Assembly: GCA_964507325.1 (NCBI GenBank)
Contig: CAZDQL010000025.1
Coordinates: 1 to 64,000, forward strand
DNA length: 64,000 nt
Reading direction: 5' to 3'
From: CAZDQL01 sp964507325
GTDB lineage: Bacteria; Planctomycetota; UBA1135; GCA-002686595
In this document: piece by piece, positions 24,806 to 33,994 of the stretch
Layout of the letters: every line of letters begins with the position of its first letter
Position numbering within the stretch: position 1 is the first letter of the stretch
Notes under the pieces: model-generated
Databases searched by the model: none
What the model was told of the DNA's origin: nothing
Seen by the model: only the letters and a program-made list of their open reading frames with translations
Translations under genes and position numbers: made by a program

Positions 24806-26863
24806 TCCGCCGCGATCAGGAACCTCCATCGATCACCTCACCGGCGAGGACTCTTCCGGAGACGCCTCTGCGTCATCCTGGCCCCACTGGCCGTGGCGTT
24901 CGCCACGGGCTGCGACTCCTCGAGCAGCGGCACGAGTCCGGCCATGTTCCTGCGAGGGACGGTCTCGGGGCCGTCCGGCATCCCAGTCGTGGGAGCGACC
25001 GTCTACCTCGTGCCCACCTCCGCGATCCCCACGGAGGAGATCACCGCCGCCGGCGTGCTGGCCGGGACGACGGAGGGCTTCGACGAGCCGCTCGAGGACG
25101 CCGTGGTGGGAAAGGCGGCTGAGTTCACCAAGGCCACGACGGGCGCTGGCGGCAAGTACGAGATCGCTCAGGTTCCGGGGGGCAGGTTCTTCCTGTACGT
25201 GGAGCCGGCGGCCGGCGACAACGAGCACTTCCCGGGAGGCAGTCTCTGTCGCGTGTCGGTCACCTCGAACGCGCTACGGGGCACCACCCAGCACATCGTG
25301 CTGTCCTCCTCCCCCCCCGCAGGTGCCGTGAACGTCGGCATGACCGCGTGCCTGACCTGCCACGACGAGTACCACACGGAGAAGGAGGTCGCCCACCGAC
25401 TGGGCTTCCGCGTAACGGGTGTGAGCAGTCCGCTCCAGGACACGAGTGCCCATCCGGAGATCGACGACGGCCTCGCCTACTTCATCGAGGCTGCCGACCA
25501 CACGGGAGGGACACCCGTCTATCACTACGACTACGATTCGGGCCGGGGCTTTGACAAGTTCAAGACCTCGTTGACCGACCCAACGGGCGGTGGGGGCGTC
25601 GTCTACGCGATCCTCTGGCTCTGGAAGGACTCGGGCACCGGAGAGCACAAGATCACGATCGAGAACGTGGGAAACCCCGCCGATGCGAGCAGCCCGCTCA
25701 CGCGCGTTGCGCAGCTCACCTACGGAGGGGCGGTCAACAAGCAGCGCTACATGATCGACTGGGAGGACCGCAACGGGCTCTACCCGCTCCTCCAGTTCCA
25801 GCACGAGGGCGACGATTCGCGCTATGACCGCACGCGGAGGGTCTTCCGCGACTATCACCTCGACTTCTACTGGAGCGACAACGATACCGACGGCGACGAG
25901 ACCGACGACTTGATCAAGGATCCGGACATCACCAAGAACATCTCCCGGAACTGCCTGGGATGCCACGCCACCGGCTACACGCAGTACGAGGATCCCGACA
26001 CGGGGGAGGTTCTGTGCGACACGATGGAGGATCCGAACGGCGAGTACGACATCGATGGCGATGGCGACATCAACGACCTGAACACGGGCTGCGAGAACTG
26101 CCACGGACCCGGCTCCAGTCACGTCACGGCGGACGAGGCGCGGTGGATCGTCTCTCCCGAGTACCTGTCGCCCAGCCGCGATGTCCAGCTCTGTGGCCGC
26201 TGTCACGACCGCCAGGCCGGGGCCGACCCGATCGGCGGGGACCATCCCCTGAACGCGGCCAGCGAGTTCCCCCCGGCGGGCATAAGCCGCGGGGAGTTTC
26301 TCGCGGACTACGTCTCGAGGAAGGGACCGAAGGCGAGCAGCTTCTGGCCCGACTTCCACCACTCCAAGAGCCACCACCAGCAGTCACCCGACTTCATCAA
26401 GTCGGAGCACTACCGCAACGAGAGACAGCTCGTGGGTTGCTCGGATTGCCACGACATGCACGGTGGCACTGGACACACGCGGGCGCTGGTGGCGGATCCG
26501 GACGAGCCGGATTCACCACTCTGCATGATCTGCCACGGCACCGATGTGGTGAGCACGGCGGTGCACACGGAGGAGGTCCTCGGCGTGATCCACGGCCCGG
26601 TCACCGCGAAGTGCACGGACTGCCACATGGTGATGACCGCCAAGACCGGATCTGGGCGCTACGGCTACCTGCTCTCTCCACCGACGGGCACCGAAGCGGA
26701 CACGACGGAGACCTACTTCGAGAACGACGTCTCGTCGCACGTCTTCGACGTCCCCACCAAGGACAACGTCGGTGTGAAGGGGGTTCTGCCCGCGAGCGCG
26801 ATGCCGATCCCGTACACGCAGAGCTGCGGAATCTGTCACGATCCGTCTCAATTGCAGTTCTAG
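24398..26863 (+). CDS. Octaheme c-type cytochrome with lipoprotein signal, fused to a selenoprotein-family N-terminus
   Basis: 821 residues from ATG 24398. The cytochrome part begins near residue 150 with its own lipoprotein-like signal (RRRLCVILAPLAVAFATGC, Cys172). A carboxypeptidase-regulatory-like beta domain (about 185-275) and eight CxxCH heme sites follow: CLTCH, CLGCH, CENCH, CGRCH, CSDCH, CMICH, CTDCH, CGICH. It is presumably a secreted or surface electron carrier or multiheme reductase. No ATG, GTG or TTG lies close before the internal signal, so either the fusion is translated whole or the original start was lost. A strong terminator follows. Confidence 0.8.
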   Translation: MHDILLLPASGLLAAVPYLPVSSASPGDGETVVEMEEVSVFELDGLDDLIGGESGECGWEPYEEVRRHPDLRSEKPLYGHVEFAGVPTTEGAEPRFFYVLDESQGTGTGYDRLHFDRDRNLDLSDDEPLVRQAQPPSAAIRNLHRSPHRRGLFRRRLCVILAPLAVAFATGCDSSSSGTSPAMFLRGTVSGPSGIPVVGATVYLVPTSAIPTEEITAAGVLAGTTEGFDEPLEDAVVGKAAEFTKATTGAGGKYEIAQVPGGRFFLYVEPAAGDNEHFPGGSLCRVSVTSNALRGTTQHIVLSSSPPAGAVNVGMTACLTCHDEYHTEKEVAHRLGFRVTGVSSPLQDTSAHPEIDDGLAYFIEAADHTGGTPVYHYDYDSGRGFDKFKTSLTDPTGGGGVVYAILWLWKDSGTGEHKITIENVGNPADASSPLTRVAQLTYGGAVNKQRYMIDWEDRNGLYPLLQFQHEGDDSRYDRTRRVFRDYHLDFYWSDNDTDGDETDDLIKDPDITKNISRNCLGCHATGYTQYEDPDTGEVLCDTMEDPNGEYDIDGDGDINDLNTGCENCHGPGSSHVTADEARWIVSPEYLSPSRDVQLCGRCHDRQAGADPIGGDHPLNAASEFPPAGISRGEFLADYVSRKGPKASSFWPDFHHSKSHHQQSPDFIKSEHYRNERQLVGCSDCHDMHGGTGHTRALVADPDEPDSPLCMICHGTDVVSTAVHTEEVLGVIHGPVTAKCTDCHMVMTAKTGSGRYGYLLSPPTGTEADTTETYFENDVSSHVFDVPTKDNVGVKGVLPASAMPIPYTQSCGICHDPSQLQF

Positions 26864-26888
26864 TTCGTCCATGCTCCGATGAGCTGCT

Positions 26889-26930
26889 GGGGCCACCTCG
26901 CCTGATCCGGAGCGAGGTGGCCCCTCTTCA
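26889..26930 (+). terminator. Rho-independent-like terminator after the octaheme cytochrome
   Basis: A perfect 13-bp stem (GGGGCCACCTCGC/GCGAGGTGGCCCC) with a 10-nt loop is followed by TCTTCAT, 26 bp after the stop. The rest of this gap, to 27209, shows no gene or recognised element. Confidence 0.8.
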
Positions 26931-27209
26931 TCGATGCGGGGCGGCCAGCCCGTTCTCAAGATCAAGAAACAGCGCGGCGTCCTTCTTGAGCATGAGAAGG
27001 CGGGGATGCATATGAGGAGCGGCCGTGGCCCGGGACCTCGCTGGAACCGGCCGGAGGCCGGCAAACCAGGCCCCACGCCCCTCAGTCGGCGGCTGGCTCG
27101 GAATCCGGTATATGTGCTCACCATCGGCCCGAGGTCGAGGGACAGGGAACTCGAGGCGCCCCGAAGCGCGGAGAGGAGGATCGAAGGGGACCGGAACGTA
27201 TCCGGAGTC

Positions 27210-28220
27210 TCACGCCGAGGTCCTCAGCCGCCTCTCGAAGCGCCCGAGGCTGATGATCAGGACCCCGATCAAGGCCCCGACGGCGATGATTCCCACCAGG
27301 GTGGTCGAGAGCACGTAACGCGTGGAGGCGGCCAGGCGATCGGTTACGTCCCTGAGCACCAGGAGACGCCCGATGTCCCGCCCCCCGGCGTCGTTCAGCG
27401 GAAGAAGGGCCACTCGGTACCTCCGGTCTCCGGAGGTGCGCTCGAACCTCTCGGGCACGTCGTCCACGTCATGTCGCACCAGAAGGGCGCAGACGTCCTC
27501 GGACAGGCCCTCGGGGAGACGGCTGGTGAGGACCACGTCTCGGAAGCGCTCCCACTCCCCTTCGCGATCGAGCATGCGCATGCCGGATTCCCAGCCTCCT
27601 CGATCCAGGTGCTCCTTCCTCAGGAGAGCCCGGATCTCGAGGTCGAGAATACCACTGAGGAGCTCGATCATGCGGTTCTTCTCGTGTCCCAGCTCGAGGT
27701 ACCCGATCAGCCGGTCGTCCTCGTACCAGGGGTGTACGACCCTCATGGTCAGGGTGCCCAGCGGCCCCAGCTCGAGGCCTTCCACGGGCTGCTTCGTCCG
27801 CTCCGCCTCGAGTGTCGTGACTCGATCGATGACGTCGCCGTATGTGTCCGGCTTGTGTACGCGAAGGACGTTCACTCGATCCGCGTCGGTGAAGTAGAGG
27901 TGCGTGATCTCGATCCCCGTCTGCAGCCGGGCAAACAGCGGCGCCGAGAGCTCGAGTAGAGCCTGTCGATCCCGGGCGGTCATCGCGGAGCGCAGACGGT
28001 CGTCTCGGGTGAGGACGTTCAGCTCGGAGTTCATCGTCCTGAAGTCCTCGTCCATGTGGGACTTCCGAATGCCCTCGATCCTCGCCACGCTGGCCTCCAC
28101 CTCGTCGCGGATCCGCTGCCGATCGCGCATGTAGGCTCCCACGACGAAGGAGCACAGGACGAGTCCGAGGAGGATCGCCAAGGGGAGGATGACCGTGCTC
28201 TTTACTGCCCTGTGGTCCAT
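27210..28220 (-). CDS. Orphan periplasmic sensor (dCache/CHASE-like) without output domain
   Basis: 336 residues. TM helix 1 (about 9-30) and TM helix 2 (about 303-325) flank a large extracytoplasmic domain of the double-Cache type, with YFTDADRVNVLRVHKP, VHPWYEDDRLIGYLELG and LVLRDVTDR. Only about ten residues follow TM2 (GRFERRLRTSA), so the kinase, HAMP or GGDEF output normally present is missing. Either the gene is truncated or it signals through a partner. It is divergent from the heme-c histidine kinase across 226 bp, and a shared signalling unit is plausible. Confidence 0.75.
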   Translation of the reverse strand: MDHRAVKSTVILPLAILLGLVLCSFVVGAYMRDRQRIRDEVEASVARIEGIRKSHMDEDFRTMNSELNVLTRDDRLRSAMTARDRQALLELSAPLFARLQTGIEITHLYFTDADRVNVLRVHKPDTYGDVIDRVTTLEAERTKQPVEGLELGPLGTLTMRVVHPWYEDDRLIGYLELGHEKNRMIELLSGILDLEIRALLRKEHLDRGGWESGMRMLDREGEWERFRDVVLTSRLPEGLSEDVCALLVRHDVDDVPERFERTSGDRRYRVALLPLNDAGGRDIGRLLVLRDVTDRLAASTRYVLSTTLVGIIAVGALIGVLIISLGRFERRLRTSA

Positions 28221-28446
28221 TCTTGCGGTCGCGAGTGGAGACCGGCGGGCAGGATAGCATCAACCCCAGTGCCCATAGGATGGCCATCGTTCCAGAGGAT
28301 GGGATGCGTCCTCCCGGATCCGGGTTGCATCCCCCGGGCGCGGGGGGATAGCTTCCAGGACTGGGCGGGTCCGGATCCCGTCTGCGAGAGGACGCGACCG
28401 GCCACGTCCACCGACTCGCTCCGTCTCGTTCCGTGAGAGCCCTGAC

Positions 28447-29895
28447 ATGAGGCGCCGCATCATCATCGGCCTTGCGCTGCTGCTCGCGCTGTGCCTGATT
28501 GGGGATGCGATAGCGCTCCTATCGCTGGATCGCAGCATCCGGCGGATCGAGGGGCTGGCCGAGTCCTATCGCATCCAGCTGCTGCGCACCACCCTCAACT
28601 CGAGCGCGCTCCGAATGGAGCGGGACATACTGGCACACCTCACCCAGCCCGCGGGAAGCGAAGAACAGCTCCGCGACAGTGTGTGGCGCTTCAAGGACTC
28701 GCTGCGTCAGTGCGGCTCCTGCCATCACACCCCGAGCGCTCAGAAACGCCTGGAGGATGTCCGGGACGCCTTCGAGGACTGGCTGATCCAGACGGAGTCA
28801 CTCCGCGAGACGAGGGAGCGTGGAGGGGTGAACACCGAGGAAGAGGCACAGCTCGCCCTCGCCAGTCGCGTCCCGGCGATGATCACAGCGATGATCGATC
28901 ACGCCCATGCCCGCCTGACGACGAGGAGCAATGACGTCGAAGCCACCGTTCATCAGGCCTGGGTGACTCTCTGCGTGACCCTGCTGGCCGCTCTGCTGTT
29001 CGGCGGTGTCGTGGCTCTGCATCTGCAGCGACGTCTGACGAAGCCCGTTTCCGAGCTCCTGGAGATGATCAGGCGATCGCGTCAAGGCGAGTCAGTGGAG
29101 GAGATCGTCATCTCGGGGGACCAGGAGTTCAGGGAGCTCGGCGAGGCTTTCGGTCAGGCCTATCAAGACCTCAAGAATGCACAGGAGGGAATCCTGCAGG
29201 CCGAGAAGATGGCCGCCATTGGGCGGCTTGCCGCGGGGGTTGCACACGAGGTGGCGAATCCGCTGGCGAGCATCTCCTCCGTCGTGCAGATGATGCGACG
29301 GAGCTGCGCCTCCGAGGAGGACGCCAAGCGGCTGGACTTGATCATGAGCCACATCGGACGCATCTCGGGAGTCGTCCGGGACACGCTCAGCTTCTCGCGC
29401 CCCTCCACGGACGATCGGCGAAGGCGCGTCGAGATATCTGTCCTTCTCGATCAGTCGCTGGAATTGACAGCCTACGACGAGCGCTCACAGGGCATCGAAG
29501 TGACTCGCGACTACGATCCGACCCTGCGGCCTATCCAGGCCGATCCCGATGCTCTGATGGCGGTGTTCACGAACATCATCCTGAATGCCATCGACGCACT
29601 ATGCGACCGAAGTCGTGGCGATCCCGTCCTCGAGATCTCCGCTCGGGCCGAGGAAGAGTCCACGGTGGTGATGATCACCGACAACGGACCCGGAATGAGC
29701 GAGCAGGATCTGGCGAGCGCCTTCGAGCCCTTCTTCACCACCAAGCAGCCCGGGCATGGCACCGGGCTTGGCCTGTGGGTCTGCTACGAGACGATGCGCA
29801 AGCAGGGCGGTAGCATCCGGCTCGACAGTCGCGAAGGCCACGGCACGACGGTGACGGTCGAGTTGCCCTACGCCGGGGACGAGGCGACCGACTGA
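28447..29895 (+). CDS. Sensor histidine kinase with a periplasmic c-type heme motif
   Basis: 482 residues. TM1 (about 5-25) and TM2 (about 176-196) enclose a helical periplasmic domain containing CGSCH at 89-93, a covalent heme-c attachment motif. HAMP, a short coiled coil, HisKA (GVAHEVANPLASI) and HATPase_c (N box IILNAIDAL, DNGPGM, GTGLGL) follow. The heme suggests sensing of redox state or a gas outside the membrane, which suits the neighbouring octaheme cytochrome. No response regulator is adjacent; the HD-GYP regulator 3 kb away is a possible but unproven partner. Confidence 0.88.
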   Translation: MRRRIIIGLALLLALCLIGDAIALLSLDRSIRRIEGLAESYRIQLLRTTLNSSALRMERDILAHLTQPAGSEEQLRDSVWRFKDSLRQCGSCHHTPSAQKRLEDVRDAFEDWLIQTESLRETRERGGVNTEEEAQLALASRVPAMITAMIDHAHARLTTRSNDVEATVHQAWVTLCVTLLAALLFGGVVALHLQRRLTKPVSELLEMIRRSRQGESVEEIVISGDQEFRELGEAFGQAYQDLKNAQEGILQAEKMAAIGRLAAGVAHEVANPLASISSVVQMMRRSCASEEDAKRLDLIMSHIGRISGVVRDTLSFSRPSTDDRRRRVEISVLLDQSLELTAYDERSQGIEVTRDYDPTLRPIQADPDALMAVFTNIILNAIDALCDRSRGDPVLEISARAEEESTVVMITDNGPGMSEQDLASAFEPFFTTKQPGHGTGLGLWVCYETMRKQGGSIRLDSREGHGTTVTVELPYAGDEATD

Positions 29896-29959
29896 TCGGC
29901 AAGGGGCGAGCCGGACCGGAGGTCCAGAGATGCACCGGGGGGTCGCTCCGAGTCTAGGT

Positions 29960-30940
29960 TCACCCGAGCACCTCGATCAGCGCTTGGACACGGGTTCTCA
30001 CCGCACGGTCGAGGCCTTGATCGTCGGTGTCGAGGGCCAGGAGCGGGAGCTCGACCGACTCGCGCAGACGCTCGCACTCGGCGTTCCACAGGTCGCACCA
30101 GACGTAGCGTTTGAAGAGGATCCCCCGCACCCCGCGCGCGGCGAGCTCACGCTGCAACCAGTGATGCAGCGGGTCGTTCGGCCGGCGGAAGGCGCTCGGT
30201 ATGCGACCGAAGTAGAGGTCCGCCAGGTGCTCGAGGGGATCCGCGGTGAGGGCGTCGCGGTCGAGGGGTCCGGGCAGGGTGCGCTCCCCCGTCTCGGTCG
30301 CGTCGAGCACGATCTCCCCACCATAGCGCTCCACGAGGTCGAAGAGCTCCAGGTGCTCCTCGAGCAGCGGGGCGCCGACCAGCGCCACGGGGATCCCCCG
30401 TGACGGGCGAGCGGTGTCCGGAACGTCCAGGTCGATCTCACCCCGCTCGTGGAAGCGCGCGATCGACTCGGAGAAAGCGCGCGCGGAGAGCCGCGTGCGC
30501 AGAGCGCGCAGGGCCGCGCGTCGGCGGTCGTAGTCGATCATCACGGCCGCCAGCTGATCGGGAGTGGGGGAGCTGCCCCCCAGATCGACGAGGAAGCGGC
30601 CCAGGCGCTCCAGCTCGCCGAGGTAGAGCTCGCGCGCCGCGGCGCTCTGCCAGGTGGTCGGGACGTTCATCAGGAAGAGCGGCGGCCCCTCGCTGAGCGG
30701 CGGCAGCTCAGTGATGCGGCGCAGTTGATCGCAGACGGTGGTCACGACCACCGCGTCGGCCTGCGGATCGCGGGTGGCGTGGTCGGCGAACACCCGGGCG
30801 TAGGCGCACAGCCCGACCGCCGTGGACGGCGACCGGGGGTCCAGCGTGCCCCTGCGCGGCATGCGGCGACGCGGATGCAGTCCGTGTGCGGCGATCCACT
30901 CGGCGGGTACGAAGGGGCACTCGTAGTGGACGCTCTTCAC
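29960..30940 (-). CDS. Second 2-hydroxyacyl-CoA dehydratase D-like protein
   Basis: 326 residues, shorter than the 23053-24267 homolog. The three cluster cysteines of the family are kept: C8 (YECPFVPAEWI), C45 (GLCAYAR) and C70 (TTVCDQL). The second-half extra cysteines of the double-cubane type are not evident. It begins at GTG 30940, 39 bp after a methyltransferase gene on the same strand, and has no activator of its own; it could borrow the one at 22280. Substrate unknown. Confidence 0.75.
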   Translation of the reverse strand: MKSVHYECPFVPAEWIAAHGLHPRRRMPRRGTLDPRSPSTAVGLCAYARVFADHATRDPQADAVVVTTVCDQLRRITELPPLSEGPPLFLMNVPTTWQSAAARELYLGELERLGRFLVDLGGSSPTPDQLAAVMIDYDRRRAALRALRTRLSARAFSESIARFHERGEIDLDVPDTARPSRGIPVALVGAPLLEEHLELFDLVERYGGEIVLDATETGERTLPGPLDRDALTADPLEHLADLYFGRIPSAFRRPNDPLHHWLQRELAARGVRGILFKRYVWCDLWNAECERLRESVELPLLALDTDDQGLDRAVRTRVQALIEVLG

Positions 30941-30979
30941 CGCCGGCGGCTCAGAGGCAGGGGCTGCGCGTGTCCACGC

Positions 30980-31786
30980 TCAGCTCTTCTTTCGGGCGAC
31001 GAAGATCCCCTGGGCGATCTTTCCGGAGTGGGCCAGCTCCTGCATGAAGACCATCTCAGCGCCGAGCCCCTCCAGCATCTGGACGTCGAAGCCGATCACC
31101 TTCAGCGCGTCGTAGGTGAGCTGCATGTTCAACATGTTCAGGTAGAGGTCGACGTAGGGGGCGAAGCGGCCGGTGTCTTCGGCGATGCGCACCTCGCAGC
31201 CGTTCTTGGAGAGCAGCCCCGAGTATCCCTCCAGGTTCTGGACGTGGGGGAACTTCATGAAGCTCAGGAAGCGCTCGGCCTCCTCGTCGGAGAGGCCGGC
31301 GGGACCCTCGATCCAGTCGGTGAACGCGATCGTCCCCCCCGGCTTCACCAGGCGCGCCGCCTCGCTGACGAGCTGCTCCTTGTCCACCACGTAGCACCAG
31401 GCGTCCTCGCCCCACACGAAGTCGGCCTCCCCTGCGGGCATGCCGCTGGCCGTGGCGTCCGCGAGCGTGAAGGTGATTAGCCCCTCGAGACCCTCCTCGC
31501 GGCAGCGCTGGCGGCCCCGTTCGACGACCTTCTCGGTGGCGTCCACCCCGTGCATCGAGCCGACCCCCAGGAAGCGCACCAGGAAGCGCATCCCCGCGCC
31601 GTTGCAGCAACAGAGGTCGATTCCCGCCGCAGCGGGGGCGATCTCACTGCGCTGAGCCAGATCCATCGAGGACTGGAAACCGCCGATGTGGATCTGCTCG
31701 CCCATGATGAGCTCCCACAGATCACCCTCGGGGCCGGAGTAGACGGCCTGGACCTCCGGGAGGCCCGCGCGCGGCGTGTTCTTCAT
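30980..31786 (-). CDS. SAM-dependent methyltransferase (class I)
   Basis: 268 residues. The Rossmann SAM site reads IDLCCCNGAGMRFLVRF (motif I with GxG) and is followed by GVDATEKVV, LADATASGMP, EADFVWGEDAWCYV and a GGTIAFTDWI strand, as in small-molecule methyltransferases of the sarcosine/dimethylglycine and UbiE group. Three consecutive cysteines directly precede the glycine loop, which is unusual. It is paired with the dehydratase-like gene downstream. The in-frame TGA stop is treated as a true stop. Confidence 0.8.
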   Translation of the reverse strand: MKNTPRAGLPEVQAVYSGPEGDLWELIMGEQIHIGGFQSSMDLAQRSEIAPAAAGIDLCCCNGAGMRFLVRFLGVGSMHGVDATEKVVERGRQRCREEGLEGLITFTLADATASGMPAGEADFVWGEDAWCYVVDKEQLVSEAARLVKPGGTIAFTDWIEGPAGLSDEEAERFLSFMKFPHVQNLEGYSGLLSKNGCEVRIAEDTGRFAPYVDLYLNMLNMQLTYDALKVIGFDVQMLEGLGAEMVFMQELAHSGKIAQGIFVARKKS

Positions 31787-31866
31787 TCGCGAATCCTCGA
31801 TCGGTCGGTCTCCCGAGTGCCGAGTGTGGCTGGGCGTTCCCCCTGCTCAGGGAGGCGGGCCGAGAC

Positions 31867-32859
31867 TCAGGGGACTATACCCTCGCAGCCCGCCTCTCGC
31901 TCTCGCAGGTAGGTCAGCAGCCGCGTCATGTCGGCTGGCAAGGGCGCCTCGAAGCGCAGGCGCTTCCCCGTCTGCGGGTGATCGAAGGCGATCGCGCGGG
32001 CGTGCAGGGCCTGGCGCTCCATGCCTGGGGCCTCCGGGGGCAAGGGCACCGCCAGGGCACCCGGGTGGCGGTAGACGCGATCGCCCACGATCGCCCAGCC
32101 CTTGTGCTGCAGGTGGACACGGATCTGGTGCGTGCGCCCCGTCTGGGGATGGGCGGCGAGGGAGGAGAAGCCGTGGAAGCGCTCCAGGCACTCGACGAAG
32201 GTGCGCGCCGCGCGTCCCTCCTCCGGGGCCACCACCCGGAAGCGGTCGCGGCCCCGGGGATCGGGCCCCAGGGGGGCGTCGATCCACTCGCTGTCGAAGC
32301 GCGGCTGACCGTGGCAGACCGCCAGGTAGGTCTTCTCGACCGTGCGCGCCTGGAACTGCGCTCGCAGCGCCTCGAGCGCGGCCCCGCTGCGGCCGAGGAG
32401 CATCACCCCGCTGGTCATGCGGTCCAGGCGGTGGACGATCCCGGGCCGATCCTCCCCCTGCACCTGGGGCAGAGGCCCGTAGCGCGCAACCGCCAGGTCC
32501 GCGACGCTGCCGCTGGGCTGTCGGTCGTTGGGGTGCACGAGCAGGCCGGCGGGCTTGTCGATCACCACCAGGTGCTCGTCCTCGTGGATGACGTCCAGAT
32601 CGGAAATGGGACGGCCTTCCACCGTCACCGGCGTGGGATCGCCGGGGAAGTCGACCTGCAGCTCGGCCCCCGCCGCCACGGGGCGATTGGCGCGGCGCAC
32701 GACCTCGCCGTTCACCTGCACCCGGCACTCGCGGATCAGGCGCTGCAGCTTGCTGCGCGAGGTGCTCGCGACGAGGGTCGCCAGGACGCGATCGAGTCGC
32801 TCCTCGTGCAGGCTGGCTGGAACGACGTAGCGCCGCTCACCCGTGGGAGGGGCGTCCAT
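31867..32859 (-). CDS. rluD: 23S rRNA pseudouridine synthase, RluD family
   Basis: 330 residues. An N-terminal S4 RNA-binding domain (RLDRVLATLVASTSRSKLQRLI, VNGEVV) precedes the pseudouridine synthase domain with the catalytic aspartate in GIVHRLDRMTSG, plus VIDKPAGLLVHP and HPQTGRTHQIRVHL. RluD modifies helix 69 of 23S rRNA; assignment to RluD rather than RluC is by overall pattern. ATG 32859 is used; the frame extends 61 codons upstream into the opposite gene without protein character. Confidence 0.93.
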   Translation of the reverse strand: MDAPPTGERRYVVPASLHEERLDRVLATLVASTSRSKLQRLIRECRVQVNGEVVRRANRPVAAGAELQVDFPGDPTPVTVEGRPISDLDVIHEDEHLVVIDKPAGLLVHPNDRQPSGSVADLAVARYGPLPQVQGEDRPGIVHRLDRMTSGVMLLGRSGAALEALRAQFQARTVEKTYLAVCHGQPRFDSEWIDAPLGPDPRGRDRFRVVAPEEGRAARTFVECLERFHGFSSLAAHPQTGRTHQIRVHLQHKGWAIVGDRVYRHPGALAVPLPPEAPGMERQALHARAIAFDHPQTGKRLRFEAPLPADMTRLLTYLREREAGCEGIVP

Positions 32860-32877
32860 GGTGGCCGATTCTACGCT

Positions 32878-32906
32878 TTGAATCGCCCCAGGCAGCTTGC
32901 TACAAC
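32878..32906 (+). promoter_or_regulatory. Sigma70-like promoter of the HD-GYP regulator
   Basis: TTGAAT (32878-32883), a 17-bp spacer and TACAAC (32901-32906), 26 bp before the ATG at 32933. Spacing is ideal and each hexamer keeps its key bases. Confidence 0.45.
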
Positions 32907-32932
32907 GCCTGCGTACCCCCAACCGCCACGCC

Positions 32933-33994
32933 ATGAACTCCGCACCGCTGACCGTCCTGCTCGTCGACGACGAGGTCGGGACGCTCGAAGTCATGGGCTC
33001 CCTGCTCGCAGGGCAGGGATTCGACGTGACCCTGGCCCGCACCAGCCGCGAGGCGATGGACCTGCTCGCCGAGCAGCCCTTCGACGCGGTGGTCAGCGAC
33101 GTCGTCTTCGACGGCTGCGCCGAAGGGGGGCAGGTGCTGAGCGCCTGCCGCAGCCTGCGACCCGAGACGGTGGTCGTCCTGATGACCGGCTACCCGCGCA
33201 TCGACGGAGCGGTGACCGCCATCAAGGACGGGGCCATCGACTACCTGCAGAAGCCCGTCGACCCGACAGTCCTGGGGGCGATGATCCAACGCGCCGTGCG
33301 CGAGCGCCAGATGAGCCGCGACAGCGGCGAGATCGCCTTCAACGAGATGGTGAACATCCTCTCCGACCTGGTCTCCCAGACGATCGAGCGGGTCGATCCC
33401 TACACCGCCGGTCACGGCGAGCGCACGCGGCGCTACAGCCGGCACATCGCCGGCAAGCTGGGGCTCGACCGGCACACGACCGAGCGGCTGGAGCTGGCCG
33501 CCATTGCCCACGACTACGGCAAGATCTACCTCGAGGATCTCTCCTTCCTGACCAAGGAGGGCCCCCTCACTCCCGCCGAGTACCGCATGGTGCAGCTCCA
33601 CCCCGAGGTTGGCGCCGAGAAGCTCGGCAACCACCCGTCCCTCACCGACGTCTGCCGCTACATCGCCGAGCACCACGAGAAGTGGGATGGAACCGGCTAT
33701 CCCCTGCGGCTCAAGGGGACCCAGATCTCCCGCGCCGGCCGCATCCTGGGCGTGGTCGAGGTCTTCGACTCCCTCTCCACCAAGCGCGCCTACAAGGACC
33801 CCTGGGACCTCCAGAAGACCCTCGACTTCTTCGAAGTGCAGTCGGGGCGAGCCTTCGACCCACAGGTGTTGGAGGCGTTCCTCACCCTGCTCGAGAGCCA
33901 CGGAGAGGAGTGGATCGCCGCCCCCCAGCTCGACCTCGAGCGCGCCCGGGCGCGCGGTCAGGATCAGGCAAAGGAGGCTGGAACCAGCCCCTGA
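32933..33994 (+). CDS. Response regulator with HD-GYP cyclic-di-GMP phosphodiesterase domain
   Basis: 353 residues. An N-terminal receiver domain (LLVDDEVGTLEVM, phospho-acceptor in VVSDVVFDG, MTGY, QKPVD) is joined to a complete HD-GYP domain (YTAGHGERTRRYS, AIAHDYGKI, EHHEKWDGTGYP, VEVFDSLSTKRAY). Such proteins hydrolyse c-di-GMP when phosphorylated. All metal ligands expected for activity are visible. It is divergent from rluD across 73 bp. No cognate kinase is adjacent. Confidence 0.93.
   Translation: MNSAPLTVLLVDDEVGTLEVMGSLLAGQGFDVTLARTSREAMDLLAEQPFDAVVSDVVFDGCAEGGQVLSACRSLRPETVVVLMTGYPRIDGAVTAIKDGAIDYLQKPVDPTVLGAMIQRAVRERQMSRDSGEIAFNEMVNILSDLVSQTIERVDPYTAGHGERTRRYSRHIAGKLGLDRHTTERLELAAIAHDYGKIYLEDLSFLTKEGPLTPAEYRMVQLHPEVGAEKLGNHPSLTDVCRYIAEHHEKWDGTGYPLRLKGTQISRAGRILGVVEVFDSLSTKRAYKDPWDLQKTLDFFEVQSGRAFDPQVLEAFLTLLESHGEEWIAAPQLDLERARARGQDQAKEAGTSP

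Noticed and set aside
28221..28446. GC-rich near-palindrome (CATCCCCCGGGCGCGGGGGGAT) in the divergent sensor/kinase promoter region.
   Set aside because: Imperfect, single copy, and indistinguishable from chance in GC-rich sequence.
30938..30985. The TGA ending the methyltransferase is in frame with the downstream dehydratase-like gene, which could suggest a Sec-linked fusion.
   Set aside because: The 13-codon linker is not conserved-looking, no SECIS-like hairpin with a suitable loop is seen, and the downstream gene has its own GTG. A one-in-three chance of frame match explains it.
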